64,000 bases of DNA from Calliopsis andreniformis (taxonomy: Eukaryota > Arthropoda > Insecta > Hymenoptera > Andrenidae). Positions 24,854 to 37,800 of this stretch are shown here, one piece after another. Position numbers and translations under genes: made by a program. A model generated the notes under the pieces. The model was given only the letters and a program-made list of their open reading frames with translations, ran no database searches and had not been told where the DNA came from. The stretch spans positions 12,404,157 to 12,468,156 of the forward strand of contig NW_027480429.1 of NCBI RefSeq assembly GCF_051401765.1, written 5' to 3'. Positions within the stretch are counted from its first letter, which is position 1. Each line of letters starts with the position of its first letter.

Positions 24854-25294
24854 AGTTAGGTCCTAAGAAGTCAACACCAGAAGAATAAAATACAAAATAA
24901 ATACAACAGCCTTTACACCGTATAAAACGAATAATTGCAACCTGTGTGAAGGTTATGGTCATATCTACGTTCCGGGCAACCTAGGCTTCACTGTCGGGCG
25001 TTGCTCCACCAGATCGAAATGTTAGGGCCTAAGAAGTCTACGCCCGAAGCATAAAATACGATATAAATACAACAGCATTTCCATCGTATTAAATGAATAA
25101 TTGCAAACAGTGTGAAAGTAGTGGTCATTTCTACGTTCCGGGCAAGCTAGGCTTCACTGTATGGCGTTCTTCCACCACATCGAATAGCTACGGCCTCAGA
25201 AGTCCACGCCTGAAGCATAAAATACAATAAAAATACAACAGTCTTTTCATCGTATGACAGGAAAAATTGCAACAAGCGTGAAAGTAATGATCAT

Positions 25295-25308
25295 TTCGGC
25301 GTTTCGGG
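25295..25308 (+). promoter_or_regulatory. CENP-B-box-like motif TTCG-N6-CGGG (array II)
   Basis: TTCGGCGTTTCGGG is followed by CATCCTAGACTTAACTCTGAGGC. The same monomer class with the intact motif occurs at 21,979, 28,781, 38,232, 41,718 and 49,183. At about 33,423, 37,402 and 46,030 the second half reads TTACGGG. As in array I the spacer is one base short of the canonical box, so this is a resemblance, not an identification. Confidence 0.35.
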
Positions 25309-28300
25309 CATCCTAGACTTAACTCTGAGGCATTGCTCCACCAGATCGAATATTTAGGGCCTTAGAAGTCAACCCCAGAAGCATAAAATACAATATAAAT
25401 ACAACAGTTTTTCCAATGTATAAAACGAATAATTGCTACCAGTGTGAAAGTTATGGTCATTTCTACGTTCCGCGCAACCTGGGCTTTACTCTAGGGCGTT
25501 GTTCCACCAGATGGAATAGTTAGGGCCTAAGAAGTCAACGCCAGAAGCATAAAATACGATATAAATACAACAGCTTTTCCATCGTATAAAACAAATAATT
25601 GCAGCCAGTGTGAAAGTTATGGTCATTTCTACGTTCCGGGCAACGTAGGCTTCACCCTAGGCCGTTGTTCCACCAGATCGAATAGTTAGGGCCTAAGAAG
25701 TGAACGCCAGAAGCATAAAATGCAATAAAAATACAACAGTTTTTCCATCGTATAGCAGGAATAATTTGCAACCAGTGTGATAGTAGTGGTCATTTCTACG
25801 TTCCGGGCAACCCAGGTTTCACTCCAGGGCGTTGCTCCAACAGATTGAATAGTTAGGGTCTTAGTTGTCAACGCCCGAAGCATAAAATACAAAATAATTA
25901 GAACGGTTTTTCCATTGTATAAAACGAATAATTGCTACGAGTGTAAAAGCTATGGTCATTTCTACGTTCCGGGCAACCTAGGCTTGACCCTAGGGCGTTG
26001 TTCCACCAGATCCAATAGTTAGGGCCTAAGAAGTGAACGCCAGACGCATAAAATGCAATAAAAATACAACAGTTTTTCCATCGTATAAAACGAATAATTG
26101 CAAACAGTGTGAAAGTAATGGTCATTTCTACGTTCCGGGCAACCTAGGCTTCACTCTACGGCGTTGTTCCACCAGATCGAATAGTTAGGGCCTAAGAAGT
26201 CAACGCCAGAAGCATAAAATACGATATAAATACAACAGCTTTTCCATCGTATAAAACGAATAATTGCTACCAGTGTAAAAGCTATGGTCATTTCAACGTT
26301 CCGGGCAATCTAGGCTGCACTCTAGGGCGTTGCTCCACCAGATCGAATAGTTAGGGCCTTAGAAGTCAACGCCAGAAGCGTAAAATATAATAAAAATACA
26401 ACAGTTGTTCCATCGTATAACAGGAATAATTGCAACCAGTGTGAAAGTAATGGGCATTTCTACGTTCCATGCAACCTAGGATTCGCACTAGGGCGTTGCA
26501 CCACCAGGTCGAATAGCTAGGGCCTTAGAAAACTACTCCAGACGCATAAGATACAGTAAAAATACAACAGTCCTTCCATCGTATAACAGGAATAATTGCA
26601 ACCAGTGTGAATGTAATGGTCATTACTACGTTGCGGGCAACCTAGGCTTCGCTCTAGGATATTGCACAACAAGGTCGAATAGTTAGGGCATTAGAAAACA
26701 ACTCCAGACGCATAAAATACAATAAAAATACAACAGTTTTTACATCGTATAAAAAGAATAATTACAAACAGTGTGAAAGTAATGGACATTTCTATGTTTC
26801 GGGCAACATACGCTTCACTCTTGGACGTTGCACCACGAGATCGAATAGCTAGGGCCTAAGAAGTCAACGCCAGAACCTTAAAATACAATAAATATACAAC
26901 AGTCCTTCCATCGTATAACAGGAGTAATTGCAACCCCTGTGAAGGTAATGGACATTTCTACGTTCCGTGCAACCAAGGCTTCGCTCTAGGGTGTTGCTCC
27001 ACCACATCGAATAGCTGCGACCTTAGAAGTCAACGCCTGAAGCATAAAATACAATATAAATACAACAGCTTTTCCATCGCATAAAACGACTAATTGCAAC
27101 CAGTGTGAAAGCTATGGTCATTTCTACGTTCCGGGCAACCTAGGCTTCACTCTAGGGCGTTGATCCACAACATCGAATACTTAGGGCCTTAGTAGTCGAC
27201 GCCCGAAGCATAAAATACAAAATATATAGAACAGTTTTTCCATTGTATAAAACGAATAAATGCAACCAGTGTGAAAGTTATGGCCATTTCTACGTTCCGT
27301 GCAACCTAGGCTTCACTCTAGTGCGTTGTGCCACCAGATCGAATAGCTAGGGCCTAAGAACTCAACGACAGAAGCATAAAATACTATAAAAATACAACAG
27401 TTCTTCTATCGTATAAAAAGAATAATTGCAACCAGTGTGAAAGTTATGGTCATTTCTACATTCCGAGCAACCTAGGCTTCACTCTAGGGCGTTGCTCCAC
27501 CAGACCGAATAGTTAGGTCCTTAGAAGTCAACGCCAGAAGCATAAAATACGATATAAATACAACAGCTTTTCCATCGTATAAAACAAATAATTGCAACCA
27601 GTGTGAAAGTTATGGTCATTTCTACGTTCCGGGCAACCTAGGCTTCACCCTAGGCCGTTGTCCCACCAGATCGAATAGTTACGGCCTAAGAAGTCAACGC
27701 CAGAAGCATAAAATACGATGAAGATGCAACAGTTTTTCCATCGTATAAAAAGAATAATTGCAATCAGTGTGAAAGTTATGGTCATTTCTACATTCCGAGC
27801 CACCTAGGCTTCACTCTAGGGCGTTGCTCCACCAGATCGAATAGTTAGGTCCTTAGAAGTCAACGCCAGAAGCATAAAATACGATATAAAGACAACAGCT
27901 TTTCCATCGTATAATAGGAATAATTGCAAACAGTGTGAAAGTAATGGTCATTTCTACGTTCGGGCAACCTAGGCTTCACTCTACGGCGTTGTTCCACCAG
28001 ATCGAATAGTTAGGTCCTAAGAAGTCAACACCAGATGAATAAAATACAAAATAAATACAACAGCCTTTACACCGTATAAAACGAATAATTGCAACCTGTG
28101 TGAAGGTTATGGTCATATCTACGTTCCGTGCAACCTAGGCTTCACTGTCGGGCGTTGCTCCACCAGATCGAAATGTTAGGGCCTAAGAAGTCAACGCCCG
28201 AAGCATAAAATACGATATAAATACAACAGCATTTCCATCGTATTAAATGAATAATTGCAAACAGTGTGAAAGTAATGATCATTTCTACGTTCCGGGCAAC

Positions 28301-30300
28301 CTAGGCTTCACTCTACGGCGTTGTTAAACCAGATCGAATAGTGAGGGCCTAAGAAGTCAACACCAGAAGAGTAAAATACAAAATAAATACAACAGCCTTT
28401 ACACCGTATAAAACGAATAATTGCAACCTGTGTGAAGGTTATGGTCATATCTACGTTCCGGGCAACCTAGGCTTCACTGTCGGGCGTTGCTCCACCAGAT
28501 CGAAATGTTAGGGCCTAAGAAGTCTACGCCCGAAGCATAAAATACGATATAAATACAACAGCATTTCCATCGTATTAAATGAATAATTGCAAACAGTGTG
28601 AAGGTAGTGGACATTTCTACGTTCCGGGCAACCTAGGCTTCACTGTATGGTGTTCTTCCACCACATCGAATAGCTACGGCCTCAGAAGTGCACGCCTGAA
28701 GCAGAAAATACAATAAAAATACAACAGTCTTTTCATCGTATAACAGGAATAATTGCAACAAGCGTGAAAGTAATGATCATTTCGGCGTTTCGGGCATCCT
28801 AGACTTAACTCTGAGGCATTGCTCCACCAGATCGAATATTTAGGGCCTTAGAAGTCAACCCCAGAAGCATAAAATACGATATAAATACAACAGCTGTTCC
28901 ATCGTATAAAAGGAATAATTGCAAACAGTGTGAAGGTAATGGTCATTTCTACGTTCCGGGCAACCTAGGCTTCACTCTACGGCGTTGTTCCACCAGATCG
29001 AATAGTTAGGGCCTAAGAAGTCAACACCAGGAGAATAAAATACAATAAAAATACAACAGTCTTTCCATCCTATAACAGGAATAATTGCAACCCGTGTGAA
29101 AGTGATGGTCATTTCTACGTTCCAGGCAACCTAGGCTTCACTCTAGGGCGTTGTTCCACAAGATCGAATAGTTAGGGCCTAAGTAGTCAACGCCAGAAGC
29201 ATAAAATACAATATAAATAGAACAGTTTTTCCAATGTATAAAACGAATAATTGCTACCAGTGTGAAAGTTATGGTCATTTCTACGTTCCGCGCAACCTAG
29301 GCTTCACCCTAGGGCGTTGCTCCAACAGATTGAATAGTTAGGGCCTTAGAAGTCAACGCCCGAAGCATAAAATACAGAACAAATAGAACAGTTTTTCCAT
29401 CGTATAAAACGAATAATTGCTGCCAGTGTGAAAGTTATGGTCATTTCTACATTCCGAGCAACCTAGGCTTCACTCTAGGGCGTTGCTCCACCAGATCGAA
29501 TAGTTAGGTCCTTAGAAGTCAACGCCAGAAGCATAAAATACGATATAAATACAACAGCTTTTCCATCGTATAAAAGGAATAATTGCAAACAGTGTGAAGG
29601 TAATGGACATTTCTACGTTCGGGCAACCTAGGCTTCACTCTACGGCGTTGTTCCACCAGATCGAATAATTAGGGCCTGAGAAGTCAACGCCAGAAGCATA
29701 AAATACAATATAAATACAACAGTTTTTACATCGTATAAAACGAATAATTGCAACCAGTATGAAACTATTGTCATTTCTCCTTTCCGAGAAACCTAGGCAT
29801 CACCCTAGGGCTTTGCTCCAACAGATTGAATAGTTAGGGGCTTAGAAGTCATCGCCCGAAGCATAAAATACAAAATAATTAGAACGGTTTTTCCATTGTA
29901 TAAAACGAATAATTGCTACGAGTGTAAAAGCTATGGTCATTTCTACGTTCCGGGCAACCTAGGCTTCACTCTAGGGCGTTGCTCCACCTGATCGAATAGT
30001 TAGGGCCTTAGAAGTCAACGCCCGAAGCATTAAATACAAAATAAATAGAACAGTTTTTCCATTGTATCAAACGAATAATTGCTACCAGTGTGAAAGTTAT
30101 GGTCATTTCTACGTTCCGCGCAACCTGGTCTTTACTCTAGGGCGTTGTTCCACCAGATGGAATAGTTAGGGCCTAAGAAGTCAACGCCAGAAGCATAAAA
30201 TACGATATAAATACAACAGCTTTTCCATCGTATAAAACAAATAATTGCAAGCAGTGTGAAAGTTATGGTCATTTCTACGTTCCGGGCAACCTAGGCTTCA

Positions 30301-31294
30301 CTGTATGGCGTTCTTCCACGACATCGGATAGCTACGGCTCAGAAGTCAACGCCTGAAGTATAAAATACAATAAAAATACAACAGTCTTTCCATCCTATAA
30401 CAGGAATAATTGCAACCCGTGTGAAAGGGATGGTCATTTCTACGTTCCAGGCAACCTAGGCTTCACTCTAGGGCGTTGCTCCACCAGATCAAACAGTTAG
30501 GGCCTTAGAAGTCAACGCCCGAAGCATTAAATACAAAATAAATAGAACAGTTTTTCCATTGTATAAAACGAATAATTGCTACCAGTGTAAAAGTTATGGT
30601 CATTTCTACGTTCCGGGCAACCTAGACTTCACCCTAGGCCGTTGTTCCACCAGATCGAATAGTTAGGGCCTAAGAAGTGAACGCCAGAAGCATGAAATAC
30701 AATATAAATACAACAGTTTTTCAATCATATTAAACGAATGATAGCAACCAGTGTGATAGTTATGGTCATTTCAACGTTCCGGGCAACCTAGGCTTCACTG
30801 TATGGCGTTCTTCCACGACATCGGATAGCTACGGCTCAGAAGTCAACGCCTGAAGTATAAAATACAATAAAAATACAACAGTCTTTCCATCCTATAACAG
30901 GAATAATTGCAACCCGTGTGAAAGGGATGGTCATTTCTACGTTCCAGGCAACCTAGGCTTCACTCTAGGGCGTTGCTCCACCAGATCAAACAGTTAGGGC
31001 CTTAGAAGTCAACGCCCGAAGCATTAAATACAAAATAAATAGAACAGTTTTTCCATTGTATAAAACGAATAATTGCTACCAGTGTAAAAGTTATGGTCAT
31101 TTCTACGATCCGGGCAACCTAGACTTCACCCTAGGCCGTTGTTCCACCAGATCGAATAGTTAGGGCCTAAGAAGTGAACGCCAGAAGCATGAAATACAAT
31201 ATAAATACAACAGTTTTTCAATCATATTAAACGAATGATAGCAACCAGTGTGATAGTTATGGTCATTTCAACGTTCCGGGCAATCTAGGCTGCA
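30301..31294 (+). repeat. Local tandem duplication of 3 monomers (2 x 497 bp)
   Basis: CTGTATGGCGTTCTTCCACG at 30,301 recurs at 30,798, and the 497 bp between are repeated almost perfectly (one visible change, TACGTTCC versus TACGATCC near 31,105). In copies B (43,250) and C (50,705) only one unit is present. At the end of the first unit, GATAGTTATGGTCATTTCAACG leads back to the beginning, whereas the second unit exits to CAATCTAGGCTGCACTC. The duplication is therefore specific to copy A. Confidence 0.87.
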
Positions 31295-33649
31295 CTCTAG
31301 GGCGTTGCTCCACCAGATCGAATAGTTAGGGCCTCAGAAGTCAACGCCCAAAGCATAAAATACAAAATAAATAAAACAGTTTTTCCATCGTATAAAACGA
31401 AAAATTGCAAACAGTGTGAAAGATATGGACATTTCTACGAGCCGGGCTACCTAGGTTTCACTCTATGGCGTTCTTCCACCACATCGAATAGCAACGGCCT
31501 CAGAAGTCAACGCCAGAAGCTTAAATACAATATAAATATAACAGTTTTTCCATCGTATAAAACGAATAATAGCAACCAGTGTGAAAGTTATGGTCATTTC
31601 TACGTTCCGGGCAACCCAGGCTACACTCCATGGCGGTGCTCCACCAGATCGAATAGTTACGGCCTAAGAAGTCAACGCCAGAAGCACAAAATACGATAAA
31701 GATGCAACAGTTTTTCCATCGTATAAAACGAATAATTGCAACCAGTGTGAAAGTTATGGTCATTTCTACATTCCGACCAACCTAGGCTTCACTCTGGGGC
31801 GTTGCTCCACCAGACCGAATAGTTAGGTCCTTAGAAGTCAACGCCAGAAGCATAAAATACGATATAAATACAACAGCTTTTCCATCGTATAAAACAAATA
31901 ATTGCAACCAGTGTGAAAGTTATGGTCATTTCTACGTTCCGGGCAACCTAGGCTTCACCCTAGGCCGTTGTCCCACCAGATCGAATAGTTACGCCCTGAG
32001 AAGTCAACGCCAGATGCATAAAATACGATGAAGATGCAACAGTTTTTCCATCGTATAAAAAGAATAATTGCAATCAGTGTGAAAGTTATGGTCATTTCTA
32101 CATTCCGAGCCACCTAGGCTTCACTCTAGGGCGTTGCTCCACCAGATCGAATAGTTAGGTCCTTAGAAGTCAACGCCAGAAGCATAAAATACGATATAAA
32201 GACAACAGCTTTACCATCGTATAAAAGGAATAATTGCAAACAGTGTGAAAGTAATGGTCATTTCTACGTTCGGGCAACCTAGGCTTCACTCTACGGCGTT
32301 GTTCCACAAGATCGAATAGTTAGGTCCTAAGAAGTCAACACCAGAAGAATAAAATACAAAATAAATACAACAGCCTTTACACCGTAAAAACGAATAATTG
32401 CAACCTGTGTGAAGGTTATGGTCATATCTACGTTCCGTGCAACCTAGGCTTCACTGTCGGGCGTTGCTCCACCAGATCGGATAGTTACGGCCTAAGAAGT
32501 CAACGCCAGAAGCATAAAATACGATAAAGATGCAACAGCTTTTCCATCGTATAAAACGAATAATTGCAGCCGGTATGCAACTTATGGTCATTTCTACATT
32601 CCGAGCAACCTAGGCTTCACTCTAGGGCGTTGCTCCACCAGATCGAATTGTTAGGACCTTAGAAGTCAGCGCCAGAAGCATAAAATACGATATAAATACA
32701 ACAGCTGTTCCATCGAATAAAAGGAATAATTGCAAACAGTGTGAAAGTAATAGTCATTTCTACGATCCGGGCAACCTAGGCTTCATCCTAGGCCGTTGTT
32801 CCACCAGATCGAATAATTAGGGCCGGAGAAGTCAACGCCAGAAGCATAAAATACAATATAAATACAACAGTTTTTCCATCGTATAAAACGAATAATTGCA
32901 ACCAGTATGAAACTTATGGTCATTTCTACTTTCCGAGCAACCTAGGCTTCACCCTAGGGCTTTGCTCCAACAGATTGAATAGTTAGGGCCTTAGTAGTCG
33001 ACGCCCAAAGCATAAAATACGATATAAATACAACAGCTTTTCCATCGTATAAAACAAATAATTGCAACCAGTGTGAAGGTTATGGTCATATCTACGTTCC
33101 GTGCAGCCTAGGCTTCACTGTCGGGTGTTGCACCACCAGATCGAAATGTTAGCGCCTAAGAAGTCAACGCCCGAAGCATAAAATACGATATAAATACAAC
33201 AGCATTTCCATCGTATTAAATGAATAATTGCAAACAGTGTGAATGTAGTGGTCATTTCTACGTTCCGGGCAACCTAGGCTTCACTGTATGGCGTTCTTCC
33301 ACCACACCGAATAGCTACGGCCTCAGAAGTCCACGCCTGAAGCATAAAATACAATAAAAATACAACAGTCTTTTCATCGCATAACAGGAATAATTGCAAC
33401 AAGCGTGAAAGTAATGATCATTTCGGCGTTACGGGCATCCTAGACTTAACTCTGAGGCATTGCTCCACCAGATCGAATAATTAGGTCCTGAGAAGGCAAC
33501 GCCAGATGCATAAAATACAATATAAATACAACAGTTTTTCTATCGTATAAAACGAATAATTGCAACCAGTATGAAACTTATGGTCATTTCTACTTTCCGA
33601 GCAACCTAGGCTTCACCCTAGGGCTTTGCTCCAACAGATTGAATAGTTA

Positions 33650-35519
33650 GGGCCTTAGTAGTCGACGCCCAAAGCATAAAATACAGAATAAATAGAACAG
33701 TTTTTCCATTGTATAAAACGAGTAAATGCAACCAGTGTGAAAGTTATGGTCATTTCTACGTTCCAGGCAACCTAGGCTTCACTCTAGGGCGTTGTTCCAC
33801 CAGATCGAATAGTTAGGGCCTAAGAAGTTAACGTCAGAAGCATAAAATACAATACAAATGGAACAGTTTTTCCATCGTATAACATGAATAATTGAAACCA
33901 GTGTGAAAGTAATGATCATTTCGACGTTTCGGGCGTCCTAGATTTAACAGTGAGGCATTGCTCCACCAGATCGAATACGTAGGGCCTTAGAAGTCAACGC
34001 AAGAAGCATAAAATACAATATAAATACAACAGTTTTTCCATCTTATAAAACGAATAATTGCAACCAGTGTGAAAGTTATGGTCATTTCAACGTTCCGGGC
34101 AATGTAGGCTTCACCCTAGGGCGTTGCTCCACCAGATGGAATAGTTAGGGCCTAAGAAATCGACGCCAGAAGCATAAAATACAATATAAATACAACAGCT
34201 TTTCCATCGTATAAAATGTATAATTGCAAACAGTGTGAAGGTTATGGCCATTTCTACGTTTCGGGCACCCTAGGCTTCTCTCTAGGGCGTTGCTCCACCA
34301 AACCGAATAGCTAGGGCCTTAGAAGTCAACGCCCAAAGCATAAAATACAATAAAAGTACAACAGTCCTTCCATCGTATAACAGGAAGAATGCACCCAGTG
34401 TGAAGGTAATGGTCTTTTCTACGTTCCGGGCAACCTAGGCTTCACTCTAGGGTGGTGCTCCACCAGATCAAACTGTTAGGGCCTAAGAAGCCAACGCCAG
34501 ACGCATAAAATACAATATAAATACAGCAGCTTTTCATCGTATATAATGTATATTTGGAAACAGTGTGAAAGGTATGGTCATTTCTACGTTCTGGACAACC
34601 CAGGCTTCACTCTAGGGCGTTGTTCCACCAGATCAAATAGCTAAGGACTTAGTAGTCAACGCCAGAATCATAAAATACAATAAAAATACAACAGTTTTTC
34701 CATCGTAAACAGGAATAATTGCATCCAGTGTGAAAGTACTGGTCATTTCTACGTTCCGTGTAACCTAGGCTTCACTCTAGGGCGTTGCTGCACCAGATCG
34801 AATAGTTAGCGCCTGAGAAGTCAACCCCCTGAAGCAAAAAACACAATAAAAATACAACAATCTTTCCATAGTATAACAGGAATAATTGCAGCCAGTGTGA
34901 AAGTACTGGTCATTTCTACGTTCCGGGTAACCTAGGCTTCACTCTAGGGCGTTGCTCGACCAGATCGCATAGTTAGGGCCTAAGAAGTCAACGCCAGAAG
35001 TATAAAATACAATATAAATACAACAGTTTTTCCATCATATTAAGCGAATAATTGCAACCAGTGTGAAAGTGATGGTCATTTCTACATTCCGGCAACCTAG
35101 GCTTGACTCTAGGGCGTTGCTCCACCAGATCGAATAGTTAGGGACTTAGAATTCAACGCCAGAAGTATAAAATACGATGAAGATGCAACAGTTTTTCCAT
35201 CGTATAAAAAGAATAATTGCAATCAGTGTGAAAGTTATGGTCATTTCTACATTCCGAGCCACCTAGGCGTCACACTAGGGCGTTGCTGCACCAGATCGAA
35301 TAGCTAGGGACTTAGACGTCAGCGCCAGAAGCATGAAATATAATAAAAATACAACAGTTGTTCCATCGTATAACAGGAATAATTGCAACCAGTGTGAAAG
35401 TAATGGGCATTTCTACGTTCCGTGCAACCAAGGATTCGCACTAGGGCGTTGCACCAGCAGGTCGAATAGCTAGGGCCTAAGAAAACAACTCCAGACACAT
35501 AAGATACAGTAAAAATGCA
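33650..35519 (+). repeat. Array I-derived segment embedded in array II copy A
   Basis: This segment corresponds to 14,741-16,610 (offset ~18,909). It includes a CENP-B-box-like monomer at 33,920 and the CTCGACCAGATCGCAT variant near 34,955. I did not find the equivalent in copies B or C, which jump past it. It was therefore either inserted in copy A or lost from the others. The patch at ~35,170-35,270 is replaced by a GATGAAGATGCAACAG monomer type. Confidence 0.78.
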
Positions 35520-37800
35520 ACAGTTTTTCCATCGTATAAAAAGAATAATTGGAAACACTGTGAAAGTAATGGACATTTCTATGTTTCGGGCAACATACGC
35601 TTCACTCTTGGACGTTGCACCACGAGATCGAATAGCTAGGGCCTAAGAAGTCAACGCCAGAACCATAAAATACAATAAATATACAACAGTCCTTCCATCG
35701 TATAACAGGAATAATTGCAACCCGTGTGAAGGTAATGGACATTTCTACGTTCCGTGCAACCAAGGCTTCGTTCTAGGGTGTTACTCCACCACATCGAATA
35801 GCTACGACCTTAGAAGTCAACGCCTGAAGCATAAAATACAATATAAATACAACAGCTTTTCCATCGCATAAAACGACTAATTGCAACCAGTGTGAAAGCT
35901 ATGGTCATTTCTACGTTCCGGGCAACCTAGGCTTCGCTCTAGGGCGTTGCTCCACAACATCGAATAGTTAGGGCCTTAGTAGTCGACGCCCGAAGCATAA
36001 AATACAAAATATATAGAACAGTTTTTCCATCGTATAAAACGAATAAATGCAACCAGTGTGAAAGTTATGGCCATTTCTACGTTCCGTGCAACCTAGGCTT
36101 CACTCTAGTGCGTTGTGCCACCAGATCGAATAGCTAGGGCCTAAGAACTCAACGACAGAAGCATAAAATACTATAAAAATACAACAGTCCTTCAATCGTA
36201 TAACAGGAATAATTGCAACCAGTGTGAAAGCAATAGTCATTACTACGTTCCGCGCAACCTAGGTTTCGCTCTAGGGTGTTGCTCCACCAGATCGAATAGC
36301 TAGGGACTTAGACGTCAGCGCCAGAAGCATAAAATATAATAAAAATACAACAGTTTTTCTATCGTATAAAAAGAATAATTGCAACCAGTGTGAAAGTAAT
36401 TGTCATTCCTACGCTTCGGGCAACATACGCTTCACTCCTGGACGTTGCTCCATGAGATCGAAAAGCTAGGACCTTAGAAGTCAACGCCTGAAACATAAAA
36501 TACAATAAAAATATAACAGTCCTTCCATCGTATAACAGGAATAATTGCATCCAGTGTGAAAGTACTGGTCATTTCTACGTTCCGTGTAACCTAGGCTTCA
36601 CTCCAGGGCGTTGCTGCACCAGATCGAATAGTGAGCGCCTGAGAAGTCAACCCCCTGAAGCAAAAAACACAATAAAAATACAACAATCTTTCCATAGTAT
36701 AAAAAGAATAATTGCAGCCAGTGTGAAAGTACTGGTCATTTCTACATTCCGAGCCACCTAGGCTTCACTCTAGGGCGTTGCTCCACCAGATCGAATAGTT
36801 AGGTCCTTAGAAGTCAACGCCAGAAGCATAAAATACGATATAAAGACAACAGCTTTTCCATCGTATAAAAGGAATAATTGCAAACAGTGTGAAAGTAATG
36901 GTCATTTCTACGTTCGGGCAACCTAGGCTTCACTCTACGGCGTTGTTCCACCAGATCGAATAGTTAGGTCCTAAGAAGTCAACACCAGAAGAATAAAATA
37001 CAAAATAAATACAACAGCCTTTACACAGTATAAAACGAATAATTGCAACCTGTGTGAAGATTATGGTCATATCTACGTTCCGTGCAACCTAGGCTTCACT
37101 GTCGGGCGTTGCACCACCAGATCGAAATGTTAGGGCCTAAGAAGTCAACGCCCGAAGCATAAAATACGATATAAATACAACAGCATTTCCATCGTATTAA
37201 ATGAATAATTGCAAACAGTGTGAATGTAGTGGTCATTTCTACGTTCCGGGCAACCTAGGCTTCACTGTATGGCGTTCTTCCACCACATCGAATAGCTACG
37301 GCCTCAGAAGTCCACGCCTGAAGCATAAAATACAATAAAAATACAACAGTCTTTTCATCGCATAACAGGAATAATTGCAACAAGCGTGAAAGTAATGATC
37401 ACTTCGGCGTTACGGGCATCCTAGACTTAACTCTGAGGCATTGCTCCACCAGATCGAATAATTAGGTCCTGAGAAGTCAACGCCAGATGCATAAAATACA
37501 ATATAAATACAACAGTTTTTCTATCGTATAAAACGAATAATTGCAACCAGTATGAAACATATGGTCATTTCTACTTTCCGAGCAACCTAGGCTTCACCCT
37601 AGGGCTTTGCTCCAACAGATTGAATAGTTAGGGCCTAAGAAGTCAACGCCAGGAGCATAAAATACGATTTAATACAACAGCTTTTCCATCGTATAAAAGG
37701 AATAATTGCAAACAGTGTGAAAGTAATGGTCATTTCTACGTTCCAGGCAATCTAGGCTTCACTCTACGGCGTTGTTAAACCAGATCGAATAGTGAGGGCC

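Larger units (their letters stand above)
24864..37800 (+). repeat. HOR array II, unit copy A (12,937 bp, ~78 monomers)
   Basis: Landmarks repeat at an offset of 12,937 bp: 25,686 with 38,623 and 25,898 with 38,835. The left edge is set near 24,864, where AAGAAGTCAACACCAG starts matching 37,801 after mismatches in the preceding bases. This copy holds a local 3-monomer duplication (30,301-31,294) absent from copy B, and the 1.9-kb segment shared with the end of array I (33,650-35,519). Smaller internal duplications, for example the ACACCGTATAAAACG monomer set near 24,910, 28,070, 28,400, 32,385, 37,025 and 37,850, give it a nested structure. Confidence 0.87.

Noticed and set aside
16055..24863. 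Possible transposon or unique sequence interrupting the array
   Set aside because: Although more diverged, every ~166 bp still shows the family landmarks (TTGCAACCAG, GGTCATTTCTACG, GTCAACGCC). I found no terminal inverted repeats, target duplications or non-satellite stretch.
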